A DNA stretch of 6,258 nucleotides, from the NCBI GenBank assembly GCA_021767985.1, contig JAASSH010000138.1:1-6258 (forward strand), given 5' to 3'. The notes below the pieces were generated by a model that saw only the letters and a list, made by a program, of their open reading frames with translations, was not told where the DNA came from and searched no databases. The position numbers and the translations under genes were made by a program. This DNA comes from Gammaproteobacteria bacterium (lineage in GTDB: Bacteria; Pseudomonadota; Gammaproteobacteria; GCA-001735895). Positions 6,154 through 6,258 of the stretch are shown in pieces; within the stretch, counting starts at the first letter, position 1, and each line of letters opens with the position of its first letter.

Positions 6154-6195
6154 GAGAGGGGACAGATTCTTAACCGGATCTGTTCCCTTTTTTTT
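6154..6195 (+). terminator. Terminator-like hairpin with T-tract, or a GGGGACAGAT-type REP-like repeat
   Basis: GGGGACAGATTC (6158-6169) pairs with GGATCTGTTCCC (6176-6187) over 12 positions, two of them G-U, around the loop TTAACC. Eight T follow directly (6188-6195), and the A/G bases before the stem can extend the pairing. Read on the plus strand this is the form of a rho-independent terminator, but the nearest plus-strand gene ends 400 bases earlier, with a minus-strand gene in between. A sequence of the GGGGACAGATT type is also, from memory, a common dispersed repeat in gammaproteobacteria, so a repeat origin is as likely. On the minus strand it forms part of the upstream leader of the hpaF-like gene. 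Confidence 0.5.
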
Positions 6196-6258
6196 GCCCG
6201 CCTGACTTTCACCGGGTTCGGTCCGCACCAGACGCTGCCGCATCGTGTCACATGTTGG

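Noticed and set aside
6118..6258. 46-codon minus-strand frame open from the right edge, possibly the 3' end of another gene
   Set aside because: It runs through the inverted repeat and overlaps the hpaF-like start; the product is basic with a lysine run and no motif. Too short to call.

Overview
The window is moderately GC-rich and gene-dense. It looks like a chromosomal segment of a free-living proteobacterium, most likely a gammaproteobacterium. That placement is inference: it rests on protein style and on two short inverted repeats (around 4651-4726 and 6154-6195) that resemble the REP-like repeats scattered through gammaproteobacterial genomes. I recognise no tRNA, rRNA, CRISPR array, transposase or phage gene.

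Layout. (1) 1-1641, minus strand: the N-terminal 547 residues of a large protein. A long helical HEAT-type solenoid leads into the start of a Ser/Thr protein kinase domain, and the gene runs off the left edge. (2) 1642-1832: intergenic, with a hairpin just before the kinase start, a weak promoter candidate and a 12-bp perfect palindrome. (3) 1833-4528, minus strand: a two-gene unit. A hydantoinase/oxoprolinase A-type ATPase (hyuA-like) is followed by an eight-cysteine ferredoxin-like protein, with stop and start overlapping as GTGA. (4) 4529-4730: a divergent intergenic region holding a good sigma-70-like promoter for hyuA, and a cluster of three related repeat units that ends at the start codon of the next gene. 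(5) 4731-5744, plus strand: an aminoglycoside phosphotransferase (APH)-fold small-molecule kinase. (6) 5745-5785: a short convergent gap. (7) 5786-6130, minus strand: a 5-carboxymethyl-2-hydroxymuconate isomerase-family protein (hpaF-like) with a strong ribosome binding site. (8) 6131-6258: leader of that gene with a second inverted repeat plus T-tract. I assign nothing to the last ~60 bases.

How the genes fit together. Only the hyuA-like and ferredoxin-like genes are clearly linked, by same strand and overlapping ends. HyuA proteins normally pair with a HyuB subunit, which is absent here, so the partnership with an Fe-S protein suggests a redox-linked or reactivation role rather than plain hydantoin hydrolysis. 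The phosphotransferase, the isomerase and the kinase appear to be separate transcription units with no obvious shared pathway. The most interesting points are the HyuA/Fe-S pair, the repeat-derived leader of the phosphotransferase with two mutually exclusive hairpins, and the HEAT-kinase fusion.
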